This document shows, piece by piece, positions 1 through 5,722 of a stretch of 9,256 nt of DNA. Within the stretch, counting starts at the first letter, position 1, and each line of letters opens with the position of its first letter. This stretch comes from Prevotella sp. (GTDB lineage: Bacteria > Bacteroidota > Bacteroidia > Bacteroidales > Bacteroidaceae). Below the pieces are notes generated by a model. It had not been told where the DNA came from, did no database searches, and saw only the letters and a program-made list of their open reading frames with translations. The stretch is from NCBI GenBank assembly GCA_022732315.1, contig JAIJUV010000093.1:1-9256 (forward strand), read 5' to 3'. The position numbers and the translations under genes are program-made.

Positions 1-4
1 TACA

Positions 5-30
5 GAAACGAGCAGAAGTCCGCTCGTTTC
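5..30. terminator. Perfect 9-bp hairpin, probable end of an upstream gene
   Basis: GAAACGAGC (5-13) and GCTCGTTTC (22-30) are perfect reverse complements around an 8-base loop. The run after it on the + strand (CATATTGTTA) is only moderately T-rich, so termination is plausible but not certain. The gene it would serve lies outside the window. A second small palindrome, CCTATA-TAA-TATAGG, follows at 41-55. Confidence 0.45.
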
Positions 31-168
31 CATATTGTTACCTATATAATATAGGCAAACGCCCAACTTCTTGATTTTCAATCAAAGTCCAATTTAGAGT
101 GAGTTAGTATTTTTAACTAAAAAACGGGGTTAGGGCTGCTGAAAATCGAGCCTTATCACAGGCCAAAA

Positions 169-200
169 TTTGGCGGTTTCAAAAAAAAACCGTACCTTTG
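169..200 (+). promoter_or_regulatory. Bacteroidetes-type promoter of the HU-related gene
   Basis: A perfect -7 element TACCTTTG (193-200, consensus TAnnTTTG) lies 20 bases after a perfect -33 element TTTG (169-172). This spacing is standard for the Bacteroidetes primary sigma factor. The start of transcription is expected near 205-207, which leaves a leader of about 157 bases before the gene at 364. The spacer carries the block TGGCGGTTT, which recurs at the same distance from the -7 element of the promoter at 1267-1298. From 1 to 168 I see only small hairpins (5-30, 41-55, and TTGATT-TTC-AATCAA at 71-85) and no gene. Confidence 0.8.
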
Positions 201-237
201 CACCGTGATTCAGATACAACGGATTGCTTTTCTTCAA

Positions 238-299
238 ATCACCTGATCAATCATCACTTGATCAATCACCTGATTTACCATCCAATCACTTGATCAATC
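238..299 (+). repeat. Three 15-base repeats in the 5' leader
   Basis: ATCACYTGATCAATC occurs at 238-252, 253-267 and 285-299, with the fifth-base region varying (CCTG or CTTG). The two later copies contain the 8-base self-complementary TTGATCAA. The repeats lie inside the presumed untranslated leader of the HU-related mRNA. They could bind a protein or pair with each other in RNA; no function can be assigned from sequence. Confidence 0.75.
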
Positions 300-363
300 A
301 TCAACCATCTGAACCACATTCAATTCATTTTATTAACCCGATTTATTAACTCTAAAAAACTGA

Positions 364-960
364 ATGATTATGGGAAATTCTAAAGGAACTTTGAAGTACC
401 GCAAGGTACAGCGCACTCCACAGAACGGTGAGAATGCAGGTAAGAAACTCTGGTATGCTACTGCCGTCAGCGACCGTGAGATGGACTTCGAATCGTTCGT
501 TACTCACATCTCAGAGCACGGCTCTCCTTACTCCCGTGGCTGCGTGCACGGCGTACTGATGGATGCCCTCGACCATCTGCAGGAGCTGATTCTCGACGGC
601 AAGAGCGTTCGCCTTTCCGACCTCGGTCTGTTCAGCATCGGCATGACTTCCAGAGGCGAGGAGTCTAAGGACAAGGTTTCTGCAGCCAGTGTGGAGGGTG
701 TTCACCTGATTGTGAGAAACACGAAAAACTGGAGCAACGCCGAGCTCAGAAAGAAGTGCAAGATTGAGAGCATCGACGCCAAGGGAACCGATGCAGGCGA
801 TGGTTCCGGCGACAATGGCGGCGGTTCAGGTAACACCACCGGCGGCAATACTACCGGCGGAACGGACGACGGAAAGACTGACCCAGGCAACACCGATTCT
901 GGCAAAACCGATGGTGGCGGATCCGACTCTAACGGCGACAACGAGCACATCGTGTTGTAG
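364..960 (+). CDS. HU-related DNA-binding protein (HU-HIG type) with low-complexity tail
   Basis: This 198-residue protein matches the HU-related family of Bacteroidetes (HU-HIG domain). Residues about 1-136 form the HU-like fold: a basic start (KYRKVQRTP), a middle helix pair, the DLGLFSIG turn at about 86-93 where HU proteins have their conserved Gly-Phe segment, and a basic C-terminal helix (NAELRKKCKIESID). The family is thought to bind DNA in the nucleoid; specific roles are unknown. Residues about 139-198 are a disordered tail rich in Gly, Asp, Thr and Asn with repeated NTTGG and TD/GKTD units, so the tail is acidic while the core is basic. Two starts are possible, ATG at 364 or at 370; no Shine-Dalgarno is seen, as usual in this phylum. 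A smalltalk gene follows after 54 bases. Confidence 0.88.
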   Translation: MIMGNSKGTLKYRKVQRTPQNGENAGKKLWYATAVSDREMDFESFVTHISEHGSPYSRGCVHGVLMDALDHLQELILDGKSVRLSDLGLFSIGMTSRGEESKDKVSAASVEGVHLIVRNTKNWSNAELRKKCKIESIDAKGTDAGDGSGDNGGGSGNTTGGNTTGGTDDGKTDPGNTDSGKTDGGGSDSNGDNEHIVL

Positions 961-1014
961 AAATTGTAGAATAAGAAATAACCACCCATCATTAACCACT
1001 AAAAAAGACTGCTT

Positions 1015-1113
1015 ATGACGAAAGAAACCTGGAAAACTCTGATTCAGATTGCCATCTCTATCCTTACAGCCATTGCTACCACGCTAGGCGTTACGAGCTG
1101 CTGCGGCATGTAA
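1015..1113 (+). CDS. Smalltalk family micro-protein (32 residues)
   Basis: ATG at 1015 opens 32 codons ending in TAA at 1111-1113. The peptide has a short charged start (MTKETWK), one hydrophobic stretch at about residues 9-26, and a Cys-Cys-Gly-Met end (TSCCGM). This composition and its place directly after an HU-related gene match the 'smalltalk' family of Bacteroidetes. The family has a name but, to my knowledge, no known function. The hydrophobic stretch could be a membrane segment, and the TSC end resembles a lipobox without a following mature protein. It probably shares the HU transcript, since no promoter is seen in the 54-base gap and a terminator follows about 50 bases after its stop. 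Confidence 0.85.
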   Translation: MTKETWKTLIQIAISILTAIATTLGVTSCCGM

Positions 1114-1163
1114 TGGCGAGAAAGATGGAAGTAGGAAGCTGAAAGAAAAACGGAAGAAAACTG

Positions 1164-1203
1164 AAAAAAGCCCCCGGTGCCATACGCATCGGGGGCTTTC
1201 TGT
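1164..1203 (+). terminator. Rho-independent terminator of the HU-smalltalk unit
   Basis: AAAGCCCCCG (1167-1176) pairs with CGGGGGCTTT (1190-1199). The stem continues inward through G-U, U-A, G-C and C-G pairs (1177-1180 with 1186-1189) to a CATAC loop. It is A-rich on the left and followed by TTTCTGTATTT on the right. It is well placed to end the two-gene transcript. Confidence 0.88.
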
Positions 1204-1266
1204 ATTTAAAATGCTACCGCAAATTACGCTTTTATTTTGAAACCAGCAAGAAAAATCGGGAAAAAA

Positions 1267-1298
1267 CATGGCGGTTTGGGAAAATAATCGTAAATTTG
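1267..1298 (+). promoter_or_regulatory. Promoter of the AAA-ATPase-like gene
   Basis: The -7 element TAAATTTG (1291-1298) is a perfect TAnnTTTG. The -33 position, 20 bases upstream, reads CATG (1267-1270), a weak match to TTTG. The block TGGCGGTTT (1269-1277) begins 22 bases before the -7 element, exactly as in the promoter at 169-200. Transcription would begin near 1303-1305, about 20 bases before the ATG. The rest of 1204-1324 shows nothing else that I can identify. Confidence 0.65.
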
Positions 1299-1324
1299 CA
1301 ATTGAAAACTAAAGATTAGGAATT

Positions 1325-2899
1325 ATGGTAGAGACAAACGATAGAAAATTGCCGGTTGGCATCCAGTCTTTTGAGGAAATCAGAAAGGGTGGATACCTTT
1401 ATGTTGACAAGACAGATATCATCTGGCAACTTGCCAACAGGGGGAAGAAGTATAATTACCTGAGCCGCCCTCGCCGCTTTGGTAAATCGGTGCTGGTAGA
1501 TACGCTCGAAGCCTACTTCATGGGCAAGAAGGAACTCTTCGAGGGGCTGAAGATTATGCAGATGGAGACGGAATGGGTGAAGCGACCTGTCATCAGACTC
1601 GATATGAGCCAGGCTGGCGCAGAGCCGGAAAGCATACGAAGCTATCTGGACGATGTTTTTCATACCCTTGAAATAGAATACGGAATTACATTACGCCCAG
1701 ACAGTTCTCTTGCTGTAAGATTCAAGAACATCATTGAGTCAGCTTACAACCAAACCGGACAGCAGGTTGCCATTCTCATTGACGAATACGACTCGCCATT
1801 GCAGCATTCCTGGAAAACTCCGCTGCATAAAGCGTGTACCGCTATCTATAAAGAAGTATTTGCCGTATTGAAAGCACAGGATAAATACGAAAAGTTTGTC
1901 TTCATCACTGGTATCACCAAGTTTACGCAGATTTCTCTCTTCTCTGTGCTCAACAATCTGAGCAACATCAGCTTCGAGCCGGAATATGCAGCCATCTGCG
2001 GTATTACGAAAGAAGAAGTTTTACGTGATTTCAAGCCGGAAATCAACAAGTTGGCAGCAAGCAAGGGATGGACTTTCGACGAAGCCGTTGCACAATTGAC
2101 AGCTTATTATGATGGCTATCATTTCTGTTATGAAAATATGGTTGATGTCTTCAATCCATTCAGTCTTGTCAATGCACTCGCTGATTCCAAACTGAAGAAC
2201 TACTGGGCTTCATCGGGCGCAACCTCGCTACTTCCTAAGTTTGTAGATAATATAGAAATGAGACTGAAAGATTTTGAGAATTGTCCGATAGACAGCGATA
2301 CACTGGAGACTTCTGACGTAACAGGTGGCGGAGCGGAACTTTTCCTCTATCAGTCGGGGTATCTTACGATAAAGGGGTATATGGATGAGATTTATTTGCT
2401 AGGCATTCCAAACTATGAAGTTCGAAAGGCTCTATACAAGATTGTATTGCCAGCCTTGACACTACAATCGGACGCACTAGTAATATCAACCCAGAATATG
2501 TTGCTGTACTCCCTAAAGCTTGGCAATCTTCCCGAAGCCATGAAATGCCTGAAGGCGCTCATTGCGGACGTGCCCTACAGCAACAAGAAGCTTGCCAGCA
2601 TGAATATGGAGGAGCGTTATCGCCTGATTCTGAGCACCATCTTCAATGCCATCGGTTGCCGGGTGGAAGTAGAGAAGATGATTGCTACGGGCAGGATTGA
2701 TATGGTGGTGGAAGTCACCAACTTCATCTATGTGATGGAGTTGAAGCTGAGCAACAACGGTGGCGTGGATGCTGCCGAGGAGCAGATGAAAGCCAAGCAG
2801 TATGCCGAGCCTTTCAAGGCTGATAAGCGGAAAGTAATCGCCCTTGCCATAGAACTGGATGATAAAGGAAAGGGACTGGTTGACTGGAAGGAAGTATAA
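1325..2899 (+). CDS. AAA-ATPase-like / PD-(D/E)XK nuclease-superfamily protein
   Basis: The 524 residues have the two-part layout of a family that is very common and multi-copy in gut Bacteroidetes. The N-terminal AAA-ATPase-like domain (about 5-290) has a P-loop RPRRFGKS (48-55) with Arg in place of the first Gly of Walker A, which is usual in this family. It also has a Walker B ILIDEYD (150-156), a FITGITKF segment (193-200) and the conserved YYDGYHF (261-267) and NPFSLVNAL (277-285). The C-terminal PD-(D/E)XK-type domain (about 420-524) shows GRIDM (Asp459) and MELKL (Glu472, Lys474), followed by QMKAKQYAE (487-495), which fits a nuclease core. No partner gene is attached: it has its own promoter and ends at a convergent terminator. 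Function is not established; DNA processing, defence or a selfish role have been considered plausible for such proteins. The core residues look intact. Confidence 0.88.
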   Translation: MVETNDRKLPVGIQSFEEIRKGGYLYVDKTDIIWQLANRGKKYNYLSRPRRFGKSVLVDTLEAYFMGKKELFEGLKIMQMETEWVKRPVIRLDMSQAGAEPESIRSYLDDVFHTLEIEYGITLRPDSSLAVRFKNIIESAYNQTGQQVAILIDEYDSPLQHSWKTPLHKACTAIYKEVFAVLKAQDKYEKFVFITGITKFTQISLFSVLNNLSNISFEPEYAAICGITKEEVLRDFKPEINKLAASKGWTFDEAVAQLTAYYDGYHFCYENMVDVFNPFSLVNALADSKLKNYWASSGATSLLPKFVDNIEMRLKDFENCPIDSDTLETSDVTGGGAELFLYQSGYLTIKGYMDEIYLLGIPNYEVRKALYKIVLPALTLQSDALVISTQNMLLYSLKLGNLPEAMKCLKALIADVPYSNKKLASMNMEERYRLILSTIFNAIGCRVEVEKMIATGRIDMVVEVTNFIYVMELKLSNNGGVDAAEEQMKAKQYAEPFKADKRKVIALAIELDDKGKGLVDWKEV

Positions 2900-2906
2900 G
2901 ATAACA

Positions 2907-2955
2907 AAAAAGGGGCTATACGCCACCCGTTCATCGTGGCATATAGACCCTTTTT
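2907..2955 (-). terminator. Convergent terminator, best paired on the - strand
   Basis: Arms 2907-2926 and 2936-2955 (20 bases each, 9-base loop) pair with two imperfect positions. Read on the - strand these are U-G wobbles; read on the + strand they are A-G and C-A mismatches. The stem is flanked by A/T runs on both sides (TTTTTTG on the - strand, TTTTTC on the + strand). It therefore works best for the porin/AmtB operon, though it may also stop the ATPase-like gene, whose stop codon is 7 bases away. Confidence 0.85.
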
Positions 2956-2963
2956 CTATTGTT

Positions 2964-2991
2964 TCTGTGTAAATCTGTGAAATCTGTGGGA
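2964..2991. repeat. Three tandem TCTGTG units
   Basis: TCTGTGTAAA, TCTGTGAAA and TCTGTGGGA follow one another at 2964-2973, 2974-2982 and 2983-2991, in the 50 bases between the terminator and the stop of the porin gene. From memory, similar TCTGTG-AAA strings recur between genes in Bacteroidetes genomes, so it may be an interspersed repeat. No function is known to me. Confidence 0.6.
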
Positions 2992-3005
2992 CAAAGAACT
3001 GCGGC

Positions 3006-3743
3006 TTATGGCTGCAGGGTGAAACCTACTACCAGATATGCTTTCTCGGTGCTAGGATTAGCAGCCACCTGGGCGAAGACCGGAACACTGAAGGAATCGG
3101 TGATCTTCAAATCCTTGGTGGCTTTCACACCTACATGAGTTACTGCAAAACCGTTGGCTTCACCATAGAAGGATGTGGCGAACGGAACGGCACCCACGCT
3201 TGCCTCCCAATCACAACCTCCGAGTTTGAATGGAGCCGTAGCCTCGAGATAGGATGAATAGGCACGGTCGCCATCCTTGTTGACACCATCATTGCCCGCA
3301 AAGTTGGTATACCAGTTGAGGGCAAGTGCTCCGAAATCATAACCTACGTTTGCCTCGAAGACATGAGAGGTTTCGTGTGCCTTATAGGCGAAATACTTCT
3401 CGTTAGGCGAATTGAACCAGTAGTCGGTTACGCCGATATGGAAACCGCCTGTCTCGTATGCCAGGGTAAGATCGAACTCCTTGGTATTCTCAGGCTGCGA
3501 AAGTCCTACACTTCCCCAGGCTGTAAGGGAGAGGCCTTTATATCCGATGCCCAAGGTAGGCTGCAGGGAAACGGCTCCCAAATCCTGACCACGCCAGTAG
3601 TACTGGCTCACGATGTCGGCACCCATAGATGTCTCAACCTTGTCCTGCGCCATGGCAGCAGGAGCAAATGCCATCAAACCGAGTGCCAGGGCACCCATCT
3701 TCTTCATACCTGAAATCTTCTTCATATCTGTAATCTTCTTCAT
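3006..3743 (-). CDS. TorF-like putative outer-membrane porin
   Basis: The 245 residues start with a signal peptide (cleavage likely after AMA, residues 30-32, before QDKVE). The mature part of about 213 residues alternates aromatic and small residues as in outer-membrane beta strands, with the early motif ADIVSQYYWRGQ typical of the TorF/gcw_chp family, and ends in a short strand (AYLVVGFTLQP). It likely forms a small barrel in the outer membrane. It is the last gene of the PII-AmtB operon, 82 bases after amtB, so a role in passage of ammonium or another nitrogen source across the outer membrane is a reasonable guess. The N-terminus consists of three 18-base repeats, each beginning ATGAAGAAGAT, giving possible starts at 3743, 3725 and 3707. 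The third alone already makes a complete 20-residue signal peptide. I keep the longest because a purine-rich GAGAGATT sits directly before it. Confidence 0.75.
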   Translation of the reverse strand: MKKITDMKKISGMKKMGALALGLMAFAPAAMAQDKVETSMGADIVSQYYWRGQDLGAVSLQPTLGIGYKGLSLTAWGSVGLSQPENTKEFDLTLAYETGGFHIGVTDYWFNSPNEKYFAYKAHETSHVFEANVGYDFGALALNWYTNFAGNDGVNKDGDRAYSSYLEATAPFKLGGCDWEASVGAVPFATSFYGEANGFAVTHVGVKATKDLKITDSFSVPVFAQVAANPSTEKAYLVVGFTLQP

Positions 3744-3771
3744 AATCTCTCTTATTTTCGGGTTTATACTA

Positions 3772-3802
3772 AGAAGCGGTGGAAATCAATCCACCCGCTT
3801 CT
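3772..3802 (-). promoter_or_regulatory. Hairpin between amtB and the porin gene
   Basis: AGAAGCGGTGGA (3772-3783) pairs with TCCACCCGCTTCT (3790-3802), 12 base pairs with one bulged C, around the loop AATCAA. It sits between two genes of one operon and lacks a good U-run on either side. A partial terminator or an mRNA-stabilising hairpin that sets the porin level below AmtB is more likely than a full stop. Confidence 0.6.
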
Positions 3803-3825
3803 ATTCTTTATATATGAAAGTTATT

Positions 3826-5088
3826 TTAGTTGTAGCAACTCTCACCATGCTCGTAGATATCGAGGCCTTCTTCCTCAATTCGCTTGTCAACTCGCAAGCC
3901 GGCAATCTTCTTGATTCCCCAGAAGAGGATCACACCTGTTACGGCTGCCCAAAGGTCGATGCAGAGGATACCGAAGCACTGAGCACCGAAGAAACCCAAA
4001 CCGCCACCGTAGAAGGCACCGCCGTCGAGGGCGAAGAGACCTGTCATCAAGGTTCCGAAGATACCGCATACACCATGCACTGAGCTGGCACCTACAGGGT
4101 CATCGATGTGAAGCTTGGTATCAATGAACTCGATAGAGAATACCAGGATGATACCTGCCAAGAGACCGATGATGGCTGAACCCAACGGACTAACCAAATC
4201 GCAACCTGCGGTGATGGCTACCAAACCAGCCAGGATACCGTTAAGGGTCAATGAGAATGATGGCTTACCATACTTGATCCATGATGTGAACATGGTGCCG
4301 AGACCGCCACATACGGCAGCCAGATTGGTGGTAAGGAATACGTGGCTGATGGCTACACGGTTTACCTCGCCGGAAGCGGCAAGCTGAGAACCTGGGTTGA
4401 AACCGAACCAGCCGAACCAGAGGATGAATACACCCAGGGCAGCAGCCATCAGGTTGTGACCAGGGATAGCCATGCTCTTGCCGTTGCGATACTTGCCCAA
4501 ACGAGGACCTAAGCAGATGGCACCAACCAAGGCAAGCACACCACCCACGCTATGAACGATGGCAGAACCTGCGAAATCGTGGAAGGCAGCACCGAAAGTG
4601 TTCATCATGAATGAACCAGCCTCGCCGTTGCAGAGCCAACCGCCACCCCATGTCCAGTGACCCTCTACAGGGTAGATGATCAATGAGATGAAGAATGAAT
4701 AGATGCAATACATGGAGAACTTGGTACGCTCTGCCATGGCACCTGAAACGATGGTAGCACTAGTAGCGCAGAACACGGTTTCGAACATCAGGAAACCCTC
4801 TGTAGGAAGACCGGCGGCATTTGTATAGAAAGACAAATCGCCCCAGTTAGGCATGCCGATGAATCCGGCGCCATCGCTACCAAACATGAATCCGAAACCT
4901 ACGAACCAGAAGAGAACAGAACCGACCATGAAATCGACAAAGTTCTTAAACAAGATGTTCGCGGTGTTTTTACTACGGGTAAAGCCCGCCTCGCAGAGGG
5001 CGAATCCCGGCTGCATGAAAAAGACCAACATGGCTGCCAAGAGCATCCACACGGTATCTAATGAAATTCCTAAATCCTGTACACTCAT
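3826..5088 (-). CDS. amtB: Ammonium transporter, Amt/AmtB family
   Basis: The 420 residues form an inner-membrane channel of about 11 hydrophobic segments that passes ammonium/ammonia into the cytoplasm. The family signature is clear: DFAGSAIVHSVGG with Asp171 and His179, spaced as E. coli Asp160 and His168, and the second pore histidine His338 in VHGVCGIFGTL. The segments FCATSATIVSGAMAER (106-121) and WFGWFGFNPGS (224-234) are also typical. The cytoplasmic tail (about 397-420) carries GLD-x-x-EHGE (408-415), the conserved stretch that meets PII and couples the subunits. Unlike E. coli AmtB there is no long cleavable leader; the protein starts close to the first helix. The PII gene is 66 bases upstream on the same strand, which matches the usual genetic link. 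No Shine-Dalgarno lies near the ATG; a purine-rich GGAGAGAGAG lies over 30 bases upstream. All pore residues that I can check are present. Confidence 0.95.
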   Translation of the reverse strand: MSVQDLGISLDTVWMLLAAMLVFFMQPGFALCEAGFTRSKNTANILFKNFVDFMVGSVLFWFVGFGFMFGSDGAGFIGMPNWGDLSFYTNAAGLPTEGFLMFETVFCATSATIVSGAMAERTKFSMYCIYSFFISLIIYPVEGHWTWGGGWLCNGEAGSFMMNTFGAAFHDFAGSAIVHSVGGVLALVGAICLGPRLGKYRNGKSMAIPGHNLMAAALGVFILWFGWFGFNPGSQLAASGEVNRVAISHVFLTTNLAAVCGGLGTMFTSWIKYGKPSFSLTLNGILAGLVAITAGCDLVSPLGSAIIGLLAGIILVFSIEFIDTKLHIDDPVGASSVHGVCGIFGTLMTGLFALDGGAFYGGGLGFFGAQCFGILCIDLWAAVTGVILFWGIKKIAGLRVDKRIEEEGLDIYEHGESCYN

Positions 5089-5154
5089 AACATAAAATCT
5101 TTAAAGTGTTCTTTTACCTGAAAACTTACTCTCTCTCCTTCCATCCCGCAATCG

Positions 5155-5511
5155 TTATTTTTCCTGCTCGGCATTATAAAGTGCGATGTCGCCTCTTTCA
5201 CCTGTGCGGATTCTCACGGTATCCTCTACAGGAATTACAAAGATTCGACCATCACCAATCTCGCCTGTGCGGGCAGCCTCCTGGATGGCATTAATTGTTT
5301 TCTCCACGTTCTTGTCGCGAACCACGATGTTCAACAACACACGCTCAATACTGCTGGTATCATACATGACACCACGATAGATACGCGCCTGTCGCATCTT
5401 GCCCTCGCCTCTTACATCGTAGTAAGAGAACCACTCGATGTCGGCGGCAAGCAATGCTTCCTTTACATCCTCGAACTTTGTCTTGCGGATGATTGCTTCA
5501 ATCTTTTTCAT
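5155..5511 (-). CDS. glnK: PII nitrogen regulatory protein (GlnB/GlnK family)
   Basis: This 118-residue PII protein forms a trimer in the family that senses 2-oxoglutarate, ATP and ADP and blocks AmtB when nitrogen is ample. Visible are the start MKKIEAIIRKTKFEDV, the T-loop end YRGVMY (45-50, with Tyr50 matching the uridylylated Tyr51 of E. coli), the B-loop TGEIGDGRIFV (82-92) and the C-loop VRIRTGERGD (99-108). The T-loop seems one residue shorter than in E. coli GlnB. It reads GEGKMRQARI where E. coli has GFGRQKGHTEL, so Met39 stands where Gln39 contacts the ligand, and Arg57 stands where Lys58 does. Placement before amtB points to a GlnK-like role; the symbol is by context. The ATG at 5511 is supported by an AGGAG eight bases upstream. 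Confidence 0.93.
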   Translation of the reverse strand: MKKIEAIIRKTKFEDVKEALLAADIEWFSYYDVRGEGKMRQARIYRGVMYDTSSIERVLLNIVVRDKNVEKTINAIQEAARTGEIGDGRIFVIPVEDTVRIRTGERGDIALYNAEQEK

Positions 5512-5519
5512 GTCAATCT

Positions 5520-5524
5520 CTCCT
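5520..5524 (-). promoter_or_regulatory. Shine-Dalgarno AGGAG before the PII gene
   Basis: On the - strand AGGAG is followed by 8 bases and then ATG (5511). A good Shine-Dalgarno is uncommon in Bacteroidetes, where ribosomes mostly rely on A-rich leaders, so it is notable and fixes the start of this gene. Confidence 0.6.
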
Positions 5525-5558
5525 ATTATTAAAATTACATTTTGTTTGATTTCGAGTG

Positions 5559-5566
5559 CAAAGTTA
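5559..5566 (-). promoter_or_regulatory. -7 element of the PII-AmtB-porin operon
   Basis: The - strand reads TAACTTTGCAC; TAACTTTG is a perfect TAnnTTTG. Transcription would start near 5553, giving a leader of about 40 bases. At the expected -33 position (about 5586-5591) no TTTG is found, so the promoter may need an activator. No sigma-54 pair (GG and GC 10 bases apart, TGGCAC-N4-TTGCA type) was seen. Confidence 0.65.
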
Positions 5567-5609
5567 CGACTTTTTGCTTATATAAAGATAATATTTCTTT
5601 CTTTTTGTT

Positions 5610-5636
5610 CTTACTATTTTCATTTGCTTACTATTT
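5610..5636 (-). repeat. Pair of 10-base direct repeats, possible operator
   Basis: On the - strand AAATAGTAAG occurs at 5636-5627 and again at 5619-5610, a 17-base period, in AT-rich DNA upstream of the operon's -7 element. Relative to the predicted start the copies lie at about -57 to -84, where activators commonly bind. ATTTGCTT (5622-5629) inside this stretch is also the reverse complement of AAGCAAAT (5671-5678) in the neighbouring terminator region. Confidence 0.45.
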
Positions 5637-5639
5637 GAT

Positions 5640-5703
5640 AAAAGAAAAAGAAAACAAAAATGCAAAATGAAAGCAAATAACTGATTTTAGCTTTCATTTT
5701 GCA
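5640..5703 (-). terminator. Terminator of the sialate esterase/mutarotase gene
   Basis: TGCAAAATGAAAGC (5661-5674) and GCTTTCATTTTGCA (5690-5703) are a perfect 14-base inverted repeat with a 15-base loop. On the - strand it begins 19 bases past the stop codon and is followed by TTTTTGTTTTCTTTTTCTTT. The stem is AT-rich, but its length and the long T-rich tail support termination, shielding the PII operon from read-through. Confidence 0.85.
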
Positions 5704-5722
5704 ATAAGAGTATAAAGTATTA

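Noticed and set aside
41..55. CCTATATAATATAGG and near copies at 5781 and 8994 as a dispersed repeat
   Set aside because: The copies are short and AT-rich, and one lies within a coding region; chance similarity is enough.
702..992. Proline/valine-rich frame on the - strand
   Set aside because: It is the mirror of the Gly/Asp/Thr-coding tail of the HU-related gene.
3613..4083. A 156-codon + strand frame that spans the amtB/porin gap
   Set aside because: It is antisense to both genes at once and has no family features.
5512..5722. Sigma-54 promoter for the nitrogen operon
   Set aside because: No GG-N10-GC pair was found on the - strand, while a TAnnTTTG element is present.
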